From CAYRVX01 sp964427875 (GTDB lineage: Bacteria; Planctomycetota; Phycisphaerae; SM23-33), in contig CAYRVX010000013.1 of assembly GCA_964427875.1 (NCBI GenBank), positions 19,730-83,729 on the forward strand: DNA of 64,000 nt, given 5' to 3'. The position numbers were made by a program, and so were the translations under genes. Position 1 is the stretch's first letter. The number at the start of each line of letters is the position of its first letter. A model generated the notes under the pieces. That model saw nothing but the letters and a program-made list of their open reading frames with translations. It did no database searches and was not told the origin of the DNA. Shown here piece after piece: positions 21,001 to 25,700 of the stretch.

Positions 21001-21291
21001 CCAGATGCCCAGTGTGATCCCCTGGCCCGTCAACCCGTAGGGATCGCCCGTGAGGGGGTTGATGGCGTCGCCGCGGATCTTGATCTCGTCCACGTGCGAC
21101 ATCTCGGCGGCCACCAGCGTCTTGGGGGAGTCCCCGCTGAGCATCAGGCGCTGCTCGAGCTGCTCCATACGCGGCGGGCCGTTCAGGGCCAGCCAGACCT
21201 GGTACGCCTCCGTGTTGCGGATGCGTTCGCGCAGGAGCACGCGGGAATAGAGATAATGCAGCCGCTGCGCCGCTCGCGTGCAAAGAGACAT
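1..21291 (-). CDS. Giant LEPR-XLL surface protein with S8 subtilase-like, RTX, FG-GAP and ELWxxDGT regions (3' end outside window)
   Basis: The frame is open from the ATG at 21291 to the window edge (7097 codons, no stop), so the C terminus is missing. A GAGGTG-type ribosome site sits just upstream of the ATG. The N terminus carries MEQLEQRLMLSGDS, a LEPR-XLL type motif of planctomycete surface proteins. Residues ~84-375 form an S8 subtilisin-like domain with His125 (DHATNVAG), Asn239 (AAGNE) and Ser357 (GTSVAAP); the usual Asp position reads GIWEL, with Glu98. It is followed by the LAWTDPPG/NDLDL beta-sandwich typical of large S8 proteases (nt ~19,700-19,990). A long beta-rich region follows (~13,400-19,500), then RTX GGxGxDxLxG repeats (~10,790-13,050, with smaller blocks to ~6,260), flagellin-IN-like modules, PPC-like segments, FG-GAP repeats (~1,900-5,100) and ELWxxDGT repeats (~250-1,500). 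It is probably an exported adhesin or processing protease; the substrate is unknown. Confidence 0.9.
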   Translation of the reverse strand, partial: MSLCTRAAQRLHYLYSRVLLRERIRNTEAYQVWLALNGPPRMEQLEQRLMLSGDSPKTLVAAEMSHVDEIKIRGDAINPLTGDPYGLTGQGITLGIWELGDVETSHELLTPRVTDKDGFHELRDHATNVAGVMVSAYDDGMGVAGMAEEAELWAWDLVGSDQIAEMQGSVDSLLASNHSYAIVDIGFQETGLYSHEWYWYGDKGGYEDPQFGKYDSTARDVDQVAWDNPDHTIVTAAGNERRFRDERYLLDGAYGIEDGAVIHYTDASTALFDIENPQHYPQDGYDTLAGVQTASKNVIVVSAVYDEDPMNPGVYETLYHSSWGPTDDGRIKPDLVANGWELDTLAPGGYDAATGTSVAAPVITGTIGLLGELWDDTHGYLPTSDMVRALLIHTADDAGAPGPDFQFGWGLMNARTAADTITGACDGVGEYLVRGTYRGQPVEYDVYVDSPTDLKVTLAWTDPPGVAHGPGIDDDTRVLVNDLDLVVEDGVGVMSRPWVMARDQGEADPATPAREAHAFERNTVDNVEQVVISLPASGTYTIRISADHLGPGMGSQDFAMVVTGAESLTQSIEGKTGDLILVDIEAATASARIIDAELTEWRDPGVGLETTTPRSLTTQWYADRVLLKDGDTVIGRLYSSLGTTEDPEDIEMVGQLYLAPAIESDYTRDLLPDEKGFQGQITLTLELAEDELHVVAIDVGAGHATQGLNAIGQGDGLDVLRAQQRLNYLGFHKLNGQPLGLSNILDLDTEKSIQRFSAAVDPVGTEPAWEANSELNLTIVSWLSAGSAPHWVEMSDLTVPERYGTSWLVETLGEVVEFPTNDIDASHIAAISTSDGWTSNMFHGMGLGRQHQVGMEVDFHVPAGAEYGTDGSLSADEQWLVDLVTELNDTGEYHNLVLLEVGCTNQDVRGAVNALYPGVAHDATEAPEIIHIGFHAPDVPDVLSPDQQAMILGAVGGLGEAGDDSSNYSWFDWLFPMTDNGEGDSKDLAPGTPPTIGNMLDFGQTIQDGIVQPMTDYFATASPPTLDGLIAALSSHVDGLVADYTSQTLELSFSFQETAAATLDLDLGDELAELGLMDYGVSLDASGQIDVAASFGFDVTLGYDLSHGETVADGAFIQVSNFQITADLTASDLDFGAMVGFLGAEVVDGTFAIDVDIDAALNGENRLYIGELQSTPIANLLVLTPTGTMDVNLPLQASIGGWSTADIVGPDDPAILITDADLFDGGDPDVEFVLPDALAAFTELTAGDVVGVLKQYADWLSNLQASAILNTPVPFAEGATLGEMLGLDTAFLDQVISLLESEENVPAFSTAQELLALVPGITSVGYNPEFDATGKLTGKDTIIPILDYTFDLSQVLDPITATADLDLLGDSPLSNLANITVTPPSEITLSPQADLVVRIGFDMSGLGADVTIDGSTLLNTLPQWDDGLVETDGLADVTVTLRDGSTFTVNFDGLTGTDDLGEVLNRLNTAGGVKFEAQIDAKGKRFKLIDETSNPVADPEFKITGANGSLVGFILGVLGTDDDEDGVIYGTALHGDSVDNHVYLFTDDVSFSAGVSLTAADVNASANFGILDIGLDHASGAAGADITVGLNPLGKTGPSAIPKANIVSMLQLVDSLGDLGSLVSLDIDASADFDLPVSLSSSFPGLTVNPSADPTIVVSWPNVFNVDPVTQDVELDLASFDVNFYDFEDLIGFSDFSSANIVDLLAQIAALIEQVGGYRFMDVKMPVVDKTINQMLGFVPAFTEMVEKFQADPSMGIEALQAAIVSALGVDPGDVGLSMDTVGGEPAFRFDLTYAKDFAPGATLPMNFDLSELGVDGLSNLIDVHSAGELDVTGGVALTLSLGIDLSDPSNPRPFIYDTSGIGVTLGVSGTNLQFETSLGALGIYVGSPTSPGMVFLDEDGAGGSTSPASLSFDLTNNNGDGVHYFDEDILTDLTPSVTGQADATLPIFFPTQGNQLTPDLHVRVTNLAEPITSFETLSTPDFGGIISALDFSTDTLEALVGGWSGILQLLELALSEQALGGNLPLVGDKLIEASRFIRYLREDVVSALEQKGELTALFVRQKVFDVLGPGGWDWLGDLTGDGHVTLDDVVMSVDPAGVEFNIKLASPLIAFEIPFDLDLGIPALGLDVRGEVSARVGFEFGFGFGVSRMDGVYFDVSDPEDMSVFFEVSLDSLDATGELLFLQLDADTLAAGDLTPEQLARTNGVVNGFQGAFSLDVTDPGTVAADGKMTLAELASVGNFADVVTAKLTADASLHLDLLASLGGDTNFPSVSANFHMYWGFGDATEFDLVPPAIEFTDIHLNIGEFFSGLFGETLSVLNDIIDPVRPIIDAITAPIPLISDLAGTPISLVDIARLFGYGDVADYVEAVSTIADLLDVGGMGGDLWIDLGGFSLDGYNAVTDDPTGYDLSNAAPDATASGFDLGGAIGGLGDGGLSSYFDSANHLNSGAKSDRLQFPFLSNPLSALGLLMGQNMVIVTYDMPKFEIDFTYSQSFPIIGPLMARLTGRIGAWMDVAIGYDTEGFRRFAESGDFTDIFQGFYISDGANPDGSGEDVPEAQLYGSITAAAEINLGIASAGAGGGIYATIDFNLHDNDGDGRVRADELWKNFLLGGIWVFDIGGKVSLGLEAYVKFLMFEATFKIGEIDLLTFELDRPADVPEPETDPILASVDGSGLLTVHIGPNAAARVHGDLSDGADVIYLDRGNSPEEVVVAGFGVQQRYQGVTGIYVDAGAGNDIITVDEHVTLPVEMWGGDGNDVLTSGDGPAELHGDDSGDAYSGNDRLYGGDAADHLWGQGGSDELYGGFGDDVLDGGEGNDELYGSLGDDELHGGAGDDHLLGEADYDVLYGDAGDDELYGGRDGDILYGGDDDDDLFGERGQDTLYGEAGEDTLSGGLGNDSLYGGDDDDFLDGGRSNDIVEGGGGDDELYGGLGSDTIRGGDDDDTIYAGTSRDPGPGNPYYAGEPESTHLIEGGEGSDIIYADLGDDEIHAGEGDNYIEAYAGNELITAGSGNDEIYAGEGDETINAGDGDNDVYGGPGSETVTTGSGVDLIDVRASGGAKEAVPHTIVSGAGIDTIHGDAGDDHITAGEGDDIIYGYDGENTVYAGGGADKVYTGVHDDDVWGEDGDDIIDVSHGDNYVDAGADDDRVTSGDGMDEIHGRAGEDVLSSEAGDDVIYGQADFDEIHGGAGNDLLVGGTGDDELYGDADDDILWGGAAAYPASSFDLDNASNFEDPPGYASAEAENYTGYTPPLMTPKVFYGDSFDGQPYDGEDKLYGGSGRDFLFGGEMTDRLEGGSGSDYLDGGVGVDKVFGDGGDDILRGGGNNDSLYGGSGIDQLYGDHGNDVLYGDAGTGGVQAGQRLWGGEGHDDLHAYAPSTDAGVEGPKRGDELHGESGNDSLYGNIRSEIITGGTGNDTIHGDWLIGPDYAVNPYADMDGGNDRLFGDTGEEHIFGGGGNDEIFGGGDSDVLEGQDGLDHLYGGTGIDFIMLDTNPDYSLFGDVFDGHYGSRRGGDTPDDNATDIMLIKGTQYADTITLKEKDVGISAPADGPADGRLGADQTAEFTLTFDGSDYVVTVSDDPVNQNLQHLVGDINAAMVAAGLQPDEARAVRVGNRIRIETVDEGRDAELVMFDTNDVTQDVLGFEEGQFGVALLTVDYNGQPIRANWRSTDGTPLVEQFRVQGLMGNDRIAFATGAEAVDVAELSERSNDWVGVFDGGPGDDHLTGGDARDRLDGGSGSDWIYGWGGDDRLWGDTSNGDPYDHDRLYAGGGNDDLIGGLGTNDLMAWTWDPNCTITMLRFLNGQSAEAASGPAVLVGTRPGPTDGIVPYGASFSLSVDGGQTFHEVTLEEVQTDDNLDLTDLPADLTDSINAQPELAGLVTAGVDGDKLTLSSTTGSIEMDTGPYGVWMDPATGKRYNHDGGGAYVLEDTGLNRILGQANADDLYGGTCLDFLYGNGGDDRLFTRDGELFEAGYGVPAGDEWKAYAQSTNKVWYYSGTGADDVISVDYVTEPGLLADHHLITRLTNNNGQYTFDAQVRLDFNATDDEGNYIWDPTDLLVSLESLAEADPVERQLAFDEIVLTGGLLPPEGDFLAIIIDALEGNDEVTVGPTVQKTVWVDGGPGDDRISIMPGRTILVDQTDAGSRNEVRGDADDPARAFALSGPAAIVLDVDAAAAGGSALFGLAINGAPEPVEVTVSTERAGDLDDLVEDLNGALETAGISELVTAVKLDGGAALRTLDAGPEASLIVHQPNSIARNVLGVSDGQAATGEDVAGSTTFANLTIDNPNDVDWYSLRLVDVDPAGSIAIRSASSADNLEARLYRLNDDDSITEVRNNIGSTLRFTPDATEMLIAETALTDWTLASDLAFDFVINGESGDPTGVTVLKTDTLDNDSLLDLLVDLRNALETAGLAGAVAVDRLGGRITFGPTPDSGINALAISDAEPLGFAADQAFDTMVNAYPLDPITGLGSATGLTIGSDVDEDWFRFALEGEALEQPGIITLDKLTLTSALRMELRDQAGVTLLSAVSGAGETSVTIDLADLGEPAAGDYFLWIGHDEPASPQAARYDLALAVGEGGEADLDLAGVGVTTMEFDAYPPIEAGVTYYLRVLSPDGVPTTYDVLLDTGDAAAAAEVDYALQNDYARRDIILGGTGHDILSGGMSEDWIFGGPGNDVLTGGKDYQASDLLFGGEGNDTFQVIPAALGEPGSDIGPLTLNDRFDGGEGEDRVLFLGGDTDHLGRPVPDWVAIRFSRFLSRYEVTSLVWDVDNQEFMTDDSTVVQATIIASDDAPEAGQLSAPATFSISVAGAAAIPMTVPIHAGTPEDPLNESVQDLIDDLNEARGEDLADLVLFDNVGTRLTVSAIEFGADIAIDTPDPVTEDELHFTDGQWASGVVEAYVQHYSFYQAVNCERTVIDTQGGDDEVRADPEYMFPLADGTGVVYSEWGIKRGNYQEGATIGELEIRGGEGNDRLFGGYLADRIYGEGGVDFIAGDSGDDYIHGGPGNDVVLGNSGIEPDRFEFVTRDEEDAANDSLVFAALTGGLNSGEATTIGDLTFNLGDRGDWYVIPTPTATARFGESQAGFLTAEMIEGIEFLDEYGNPDTYVQELFDHPRWDGSNCYLFAAEVDDPSAELSLLPVEHFTGVPDYYMLHVVNPRSFGVRAVAPIDTESIPGGMMAVDFTLGVNGMTSEEIAVVVTSTSEITDVIGDESTIDTIKYGLAHRYVDESDSSMGNLSDYVDAFDDRGRIVLTLKQAGEIRIDFAIPSHAFRLGYEDGQDNLGPVEPMGGYRVKFTEEVGAAVDIPADAGDLNVDPADPAAQAALVPLGNINYSEGVDEYGDFIAAVRDTVGTYDDYLRTPGTVHPQQVIGPSFATIVFGGEVGDVTLGGTNSVRLQLPAPVLTDSFGTQSKFAAGDYNGDNMADIAVLISSVLSSYTGGRDDYSQAGLYVLFGREVWPETINVTAEADAIITGFVDPYSVACPGDLNDDTYDDLLVGARDGGSGKIYLFTGGPDAWSNSGAVYHADFEDGDDGAFVIDNTIGADVNGLWHLSAGRSEDPLHSGEGSFYYGTGEGPAGGGDYDVGHSAGRITAAAFIVGPDLNLANFEFIFNYYLDTERRHPGGDQDYDRATFSLSTDGGNTFTPIASNDDLLEDPTGERWYRAEFTVATLQTANRVKLRFEFDSVDGLINQYEGWYVDDVLVRATLNADAIAAVTFTGAADVYRIGDVSADGWVDFAAVCPASVMGGHTRVYIVEGGDSLPPGGTLGAGPYAMLDFGAGRLFPTIQPAGKLDGDAADDFVLRAMTMNGHPYNYLVFGDDGGAYTSSETTDRWMIALGDINGDGLGDLGSPFAKQYDSLDEDGTFVYQKAFEVFLNEEGTDWTIPTAFDEPDMILEPGRPEYGGSQWFVRDAKGLAAVGDVNGDGVDDFSLADRLGGHTHVFFGRGLAEPQVDPSEELPPRPFQFELAKPEMGVLSDRAGLDFNVPGTPDVHDAFGVAGETQDDHLAASQCIGDFNRDKYEDFLVWGDEVAYVMLGPVVLHDMEDVRPWSEIRIDLAGLGAVQRGSGDLDGDMLDDLVFIRHDPVLGEIIASVIWGSYDPPRELSAADAEILFYLDDGSMSIDPNMQIAMLNWDGDELADLLVYLPSPGPSYIYGTMILGSRFNRGDPPLDFHFYNTDMVLIRDMDDTGDILNDLFGTAVDYDISHNSNDSQLAIADINADGLDDLLLTIPEAYDIDYLGQPLGTLGRLHVLEGGSTGFRTVTDFGDARCLVHDFGLGAGVFAVGDVNRDGYGDFALTSASEGVEMPDGSVFVFYGSADAVGGEGFPDTPFRAADAGVIVRRVPAGALPGNTAIGGPIEIAAGDYDASGMIDLAIGQPVWELTEGYTVLDRQDRGVVHVLWDVAELGGEIVLDDGPVDLDGDGLIDMTSVQGQTEGDQFGLLGGTVGLNLDGDRYHDLLIGSPLADVLGPSVKQDAGKIYAAYGSPRRVELPTSGIVELMNHTFTGIGDVLINPGTGRPVTFTEDPVYPNGDFTLADNDDVNWYRFTTAGDGMPGNSIRVLPGAYDERVAALEGPAGYLSAWFGMMDDTYEKIFVGSEYDNQGIFEMDLSRFPEQLGNPDTIDKVELRLSANIRADIPMWNSMGLIAGDTKAYFFDYVSGDYWLWVTDGTVLGTHRVTDTPFESVDASEMVTLGDTLLFVAWADEVDEQLWISDGTALGTQALSEFGDDPEIGHLTAFKGRAFFDAYGPEGRQLFEVNDLGPGFQVVQRTSAPLGFAVAHMTADVNNLYISRSVRYLHDMYLGDYHEYSLWRMDGAFSDPVMLDTFSMPSENPDDDPGLLVHSAFLGGRLYFAAATVRFSRWYTSIYKVSVDTVEALAQTHVGWSNPKGFAGVDGLMFFVANGLELWQTRSAAGQATRVDYPDLFGFVPFNEAKDPVAVTCDDMVILLAEGIHEDFFVTRAFALTVDPGYRGIVTDIASREIHYDSLVAYGEYGLFELAGELFLTDGTERGTSVLYSGSASGLADVAVLGTEALFLGMLPPLNEQSTLWAVEGDTATPIVYAPENDGLVTVELLDEEGDGIVTMRDGFVPGTSAATLTVTPAY
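10790..13050 (-). repeat. RTX (haemolysin-type calcium-binding) repeat array inside the giant gene
   Basis: About 2.2 kb encodes tandem nonapeptides of the type GGxGxDxLYG or GDxGDDxLxG in one uninterrupted run, for example GGFGDDVLDGGEGNDELYG. Such repeats fold as a calcium-loaded parallel beta-roll. Smaller blocks of the same kind recur at about 9,940-10,160, 9,390-9,520, 7,260-7,360 and 6,260-6,430. No type I secretion ABC transporter or membrane fusion gene is visible in the window, so the export route is not shown. Confidence 0.9.
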
Positions 21292-21757
21292 CCTTCACCT
21301 CTTCTTTCCGTTCAGCCGCAAGAGCCCCGCCGTCGCTTAACGGGACCGTGGCGGCCGGCCAAAGGCAAGAGCCAATCAGCTATCGCGCACAAAGCCGCGG
21401 TGCGCACACGGGTAGAACGCTCGCCGGACCTGATCCGGTCCAAAGCAGCCAGCCGTCCTGATGGACGCTTCAAGTGTCGCCTCCTTGGGCGCGGCTCGGC
21501 GCCCACCCACAGAGATCAGAGCGGGTGCGGGACAGGCATACACACACACTCCATGCCGCTGGGCAAGCCGCAGAGAAGGCCGACTACGTCAAGTCTGGGG
21601 CTTCCCTGGCCGCCGAGGGCAAAGGGTGAACCGCAACCGCAAAGTCAAGAACTGTCTTTGGCTAAACTCCGTTTCTCCGATCACTGCCTGACAAACCGGC
21701 AGCCTACAGCTCCCGGCCTACTACTCCCTTGCCGACACCAAACACTGACAAGTGCTA

Positions 21758-21786
21758 TTTTTACCGCCCAATCGCCATTATGTCAA
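21758..21786 (-). promoter_or_regulatory. Putative sigma70-type promoter for the giant subtilase-like gene
   Basis: On the minus strand a perfect TTGACA (21781-21786) lies 17 nt from TAAAAA (21758-21763), pointing at the gene that starts at 21291. The predicted leader would be about 460 nt, which is long. No better match was seen closer to the start codon, but only an eye scan was done. Confidence 0.4.
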
Positions 21787-21960
21787 GGAATTAGTATCAC
21801 TATGTGTCACGGTGAATGTTCCGGTGCGTCGGACCAGGTGCTTGCCGTGCGGGGGCGAGCGAACCGTCCAGCCGTTAGAGTCCAGGCGCACCGACGGCTT
21901 GGTGAGACTCCAACGTTCGGATCAACGCGCACAGCCACCGGGCGGGAGAAAGACGCCCAT

Positions 21961-22003
21961 CGCGCCCGGAGGGACTCGAACCCCCAACCCTCGGTTCCGA
22001 AGA
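21961..22003 (-). repeat. tRNA-Arg 3' remnant, possible attachment-site repeat
   Basis: This 43-bp segment aligns without gaps to the 3' half of the intact tRNA-Arg at 30066-30108 in the same orientation, 36 of 43 positions identical. It includes an 18-nt identical block, AACCCTCGGTTCCGAAGA on the plus strand (21986-22003 and 30091-30108), and the T-loop GGACTCGAACC. Six of the seven differences are the paired bases of the T stem, so the stem still forms with compensatory changes. The acceptor 3' strand CGGGCGC is kept. The 5' half (acceptor 5' strand, D arm) is absent, so this is not a working tRNA. Confidence 0.7.
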
Positions 22004-22488
22004 AAGTCCTCCGTTTCGGCCTAAAGACTTATCTCAATTGCCCTTCTGAAGATCCGCCAACCGACCCACCTGGCAAATCGCGACAAAATACGCCGTTTCG
22101 TGACCGGACGGCAAGCCCATGGCAAGCTCAAGGCTTGTGGCCGCACCGGGGCCGCCTCCGGGCGCGCCCGGCGGCTCCGAGTCGTTCGAACCTGGAGGTC
22201 AGCCTCGTTCGAGGCATTTAGAGCCGCTTACGCCGGCTCAGCCGCCCCTGCCGGGGCCTCCCAGCGGGGTTAAAGGTATCGGCGACTGGCAGAGCCCCCT
22301 GCCGTTGGCCACTTTGGGCCTCATCGTGGGCGACTTGCCACAACCGTCGTCCTGGACTTCACTCGCACTGGTTGAGTGTTCGTGCGCCAAGGAATACTCG
22401 ACGCGGCCGAGGCGGGCTCCATGGAGGACCTGGCTTGGGACAACAAGCGGCGCCTATGGATAGCCGGCGCACCTTCTGCGACGATGCG

Positions 22489-22518
22489 TTGATCGAGTGA
22501 TGAGTTGGCGAGTATAAT
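22489..22518 (+). promoter_or_regulatory. Putative sigma70-type promoter of the Avs3-like operon
   Basis: TTGATC (22489-22494) and a perfect TATAAT (22513-22518) are separated by 18 nt. Transcription would begin near 22,525 and run into the large NTPase gene. The perfect -10 box stands out in otherwise GC-rich DNA. Confidence 0.5.
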
Positions 22519-22720
22519 CGTGTCCAGCCGAATGCCTGGATGCGCTGCCGGCTAGGGGTTACCTTGCTGGCCAGCATTGCAGCCCAGGCACTCGGGCTCG
22601 ATCGCGCTTCGCGTCTTGGATGGGCAGCAGCATGCCGCTGACTCCGCGGCCGGGCCGAGACGTGGAACGGCCGGCTTCAGTCTGAGGTGCCGTGGACGTC
22701 ACGCAGCGGAACGACGATCG

Positions 22721-25700
22721 GTGAGTCAGAGCAAGAGACCACAACCCGGTGCAGCTGAGTCGAATGCGGGGGATGACTTCCACCTCCTGTGGGCAGCGCG
22801 ACGTGCCCTGCATCTCCTTGATCCACAGGGCAAGCTCCGAGGCATTCGCGTAGAGGGCCCCGCGCCTCAGGAAGCCGCAGAGCTCGATCCAGATGGCGAT
22901 CAACTCTTGGGCATTGATCTCACGGAGTACTTTGGCGGAGCATGCTTTGAGGATGCATCCGGAGTTGTCCACTCGCAACTCAAGTACAGCACACGCAGGC
23001 CAGACATAGCGTGGACGGCGTCACGTCTCGCTCAAGGCAGGACGGCGAAGTACAGCGGGTCAGTCATTCATCGCCTGGCTCAAGTCTTCAAGACCTGCTT
23101 GGACGGGTACGGTCGCGAAGCCGTATTGGAGAAGCTCCGCATAGACCTTGTCAGCAACCGCCCGTGCAGTCGAGTTCTTGCCCATACCATGGCAGATGTG
23201 AAAGAGGCGCTCCGCGACCATCCGCAAGCGATGAGGTCGGCCGACCTGCGAAGCAGGCTTGCGACAAATGCCGCTCGCGAGTACGACCGACTCATGAGAG
23301 GCAGCCTTATTCTTGGCTCGCGGCAGTTCACCGATTTCCTCAGGATTCTCGACCTTTCGCATTGCGGCGAGCCGTCGCGCCTTGACCAGGAAATGGCGCT
23401 CGTCCGAGAGATCGGCAGGCTGGGCTTTGGGGAAGTCAGCGACCAGTACAGCAGGTTGAAGGAGTTCGTGCGTAGTGGCATGATGCCGGAGGGCCAGCAT
23501 AGGGGCGTGCTGATGGCTGACAACATTGCACCTGTTTTCGGTATCCCCAGTGTGAGCCACCTTTTCCCGGCACCGTCGCGGTTTGAGGAACTGGAGTTGC
23601 CGGTGGACCGAGAGCAGGGACCGGACATCGCCAGGAGTATCATCAATGCTGAGGGCGTGCCTGTATGCCTTCACGGTGGGGCAGGCGTTGGAAAAACTGT
23701 TCTCGCAAGGTCGCTGAATCGGGATCTCCCAGAAGACTCCGCTGTGGTCCTATTCGACTGTTACGGCGGCGGGTCGTATCTGGATCGATCTGAAGTAAGG
23801 CACGGGTATCCCAGGGCCATCATGCAGATGGCCAACGAACTCGCGACCAAGACTGGATCGCCTCTTCTGCTTCACCGCGATCAGCGCCCCGAGGAGCTGT
23901 TGCGGGCGTTCCGTCAACGTCTGGAATGCGCATCGAGTTTCGTCAGAGGGCGGTGCACCGAGGCGCTTGTGGTGATCGTTGTGGACGCCGCGGACAACAG
24001 CGTAGCGGCCGCCGCTACGTGCGAGGAGGAATCCTTCCTCCGTGGCTTGCTGACATGCCGCCTTCCGGATGGGTGCCGCTTGGTCGTTACGGCACGGAGC
24101 CATCGGCAAGCTGATCTATCACTACCGTCAGGCACCGTCTCAGTCCCGATCCTGCCGTTCAGCCTGGAGGAGACCCGAGCCAACCTTCGCCGCCACCTTC
24201 CCCAGGCTTCAGAGCAAGAGGCCGATGAACTCCATCGCCTGTCAAATGGCATCCCACGCATTCAGGGGTACGTCCTGAGCCAGCTCGACAGCCAGCTCGA
24301 CGCTGGCCTTGATTGCGCTCTGGATCAACTGCGCCCCGCGGGCAAGACGCTTGAGGGCCTCATAGACGAGCAACTGCTTGAGGCCGGCAGACGCATGGGA
24401 GAAGAGGACTTCGCTGAACGCATATGCCCCGCTCTGCTAACGCTGCCGCGGCCCATTCCACTAGAATACGTTGCTCTGCTTACGGGCGAGAACGAACAAG
24501 CAGTATCGGACTTCTGCGTCGACATGTATCCAGGCCTTCACGTGGAAGACAATGTCGTTAGCTTCCGAGACGAGGACATCGAGAGTCACTTGCGGGACCG
24601 GTTCGGCGGGGATGACTCTATGTCGGGGGCTCTGGCCGATTGCCTGGCGGAACGCAGCGCGTCGGAAAGCTACGCTGCGATACACCTGGCCGAGGTGCTA
24701 CGGCGCGCGGGCAGACATCAGGACATTGTCAGACTCGTTCACCGGGAGCGGCAGCCAGCAGCGATCGCCGACCTCATTGAGCGAAAGGAAGTCTTCGCAA
24801 CCCGAGCACGACTGGCGCTGGAAGCTGTGTTGCGGAGCAATGATCGGGTGGAGCTGCTCAAGCTTCTCTTCGTCGTCGCCGAGGCGGCCAAGACGGACGA
24901 GGCTGTTGCAAAGTTACTGCTGGAGAATGCCGACTTGGCCTGCCGCTACGGCGATCCGGCGACCGTGCAGAGGCTCTATCTGAATGACAGGAACGGTCGT
25001 GTCGAGTGGTACGGCCCCACGCATCTTCAGTGTGCCGCGAACTACGCTCGTAACAGGGATACCCACGGCCGTGCGATGGAACACCTCCGCTCAGCCGAGG
25101 CTTGGCTGAGGCATTGGTCAAGCCTGCCTGAGGACGAGCGCCAGAGATGGACGATCGATGTCGAGAGTATTGCCTTGGGCGCGGAGGCTGTCCTGCGGCT
25201 TTGCGGCTCTCGTGAGGCGTCCACGTGGCTTTCGGGGTGGCGGCCGAAATCGGTGGTCTTCGCTGCAACGACAAGGCTAGTGCGGAATCTAGTCATGACC
25301 GAGGGCAGTGATGCATTCGAGTTGCTCGGAGAAACGAGGTTGCGGGCCGACGCGATTCTGGCCATCGCTGACGCGGCGATCGGGGATGGACTGCTGCCGC
25401 CGCGTGAACTCATCCTGCGGGGGGTGTCTGTGTGGAGTCGGCTGGCATCGGCGGGCGTCGAGTGCGAGAGAGGGATGGTCCGGCCTGGTATCCTGTTGTG
25501 CGAAGCGGCTGCCGCACATCAAGTCGACACCAGCACACTGCGCGCCCTGATCGAATTCTTCGCCCCCGCCGCACCGGAACATCGAGGACTTATCTACTCC
25601 GACGAATCAGGCGAGGCATATGATGCCTTGCTCCGAGCGAGCGCACTGCTTTCCGTGGTGGAGGGCCGCGAACTGAAGGCGGACGCCCCCGCGCTCCTGC

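Larger units (their letters stand above)
21292..22720. other. Intergenic region between the giant gene and the Avs-like operon
   Basis: These 1.4 kb lie between divergent genes. They contain the leftward promoter near 21,770, a tRNA-Arg 3' remnant at 21961-22003 and a rightward promoter at 22489-22518. Several short open frames exist in 21,312-22,577, but none has a convincing start site, composition or recognisable protein. A stretch at about 22,382-22,492 reads as VRQGILDAAEAGSMEDLAW in one frame and could be the eroded end of an old gene. No integrase or transposase was recognised. Confidence 0.6.

Noticed and set aside
21961..22060. Second functional tRNA gene
   Set aside because: Only the 3' half is present; no matching acceptor 5' strand or D arm exists in the expected position.
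22119..22463. 114-codon frame before the Avs-like operon
   Set aside because: Pro/Gly/Arg-rich composition typical of non-coding GC-rich DNA, no ribosome site, no domain.
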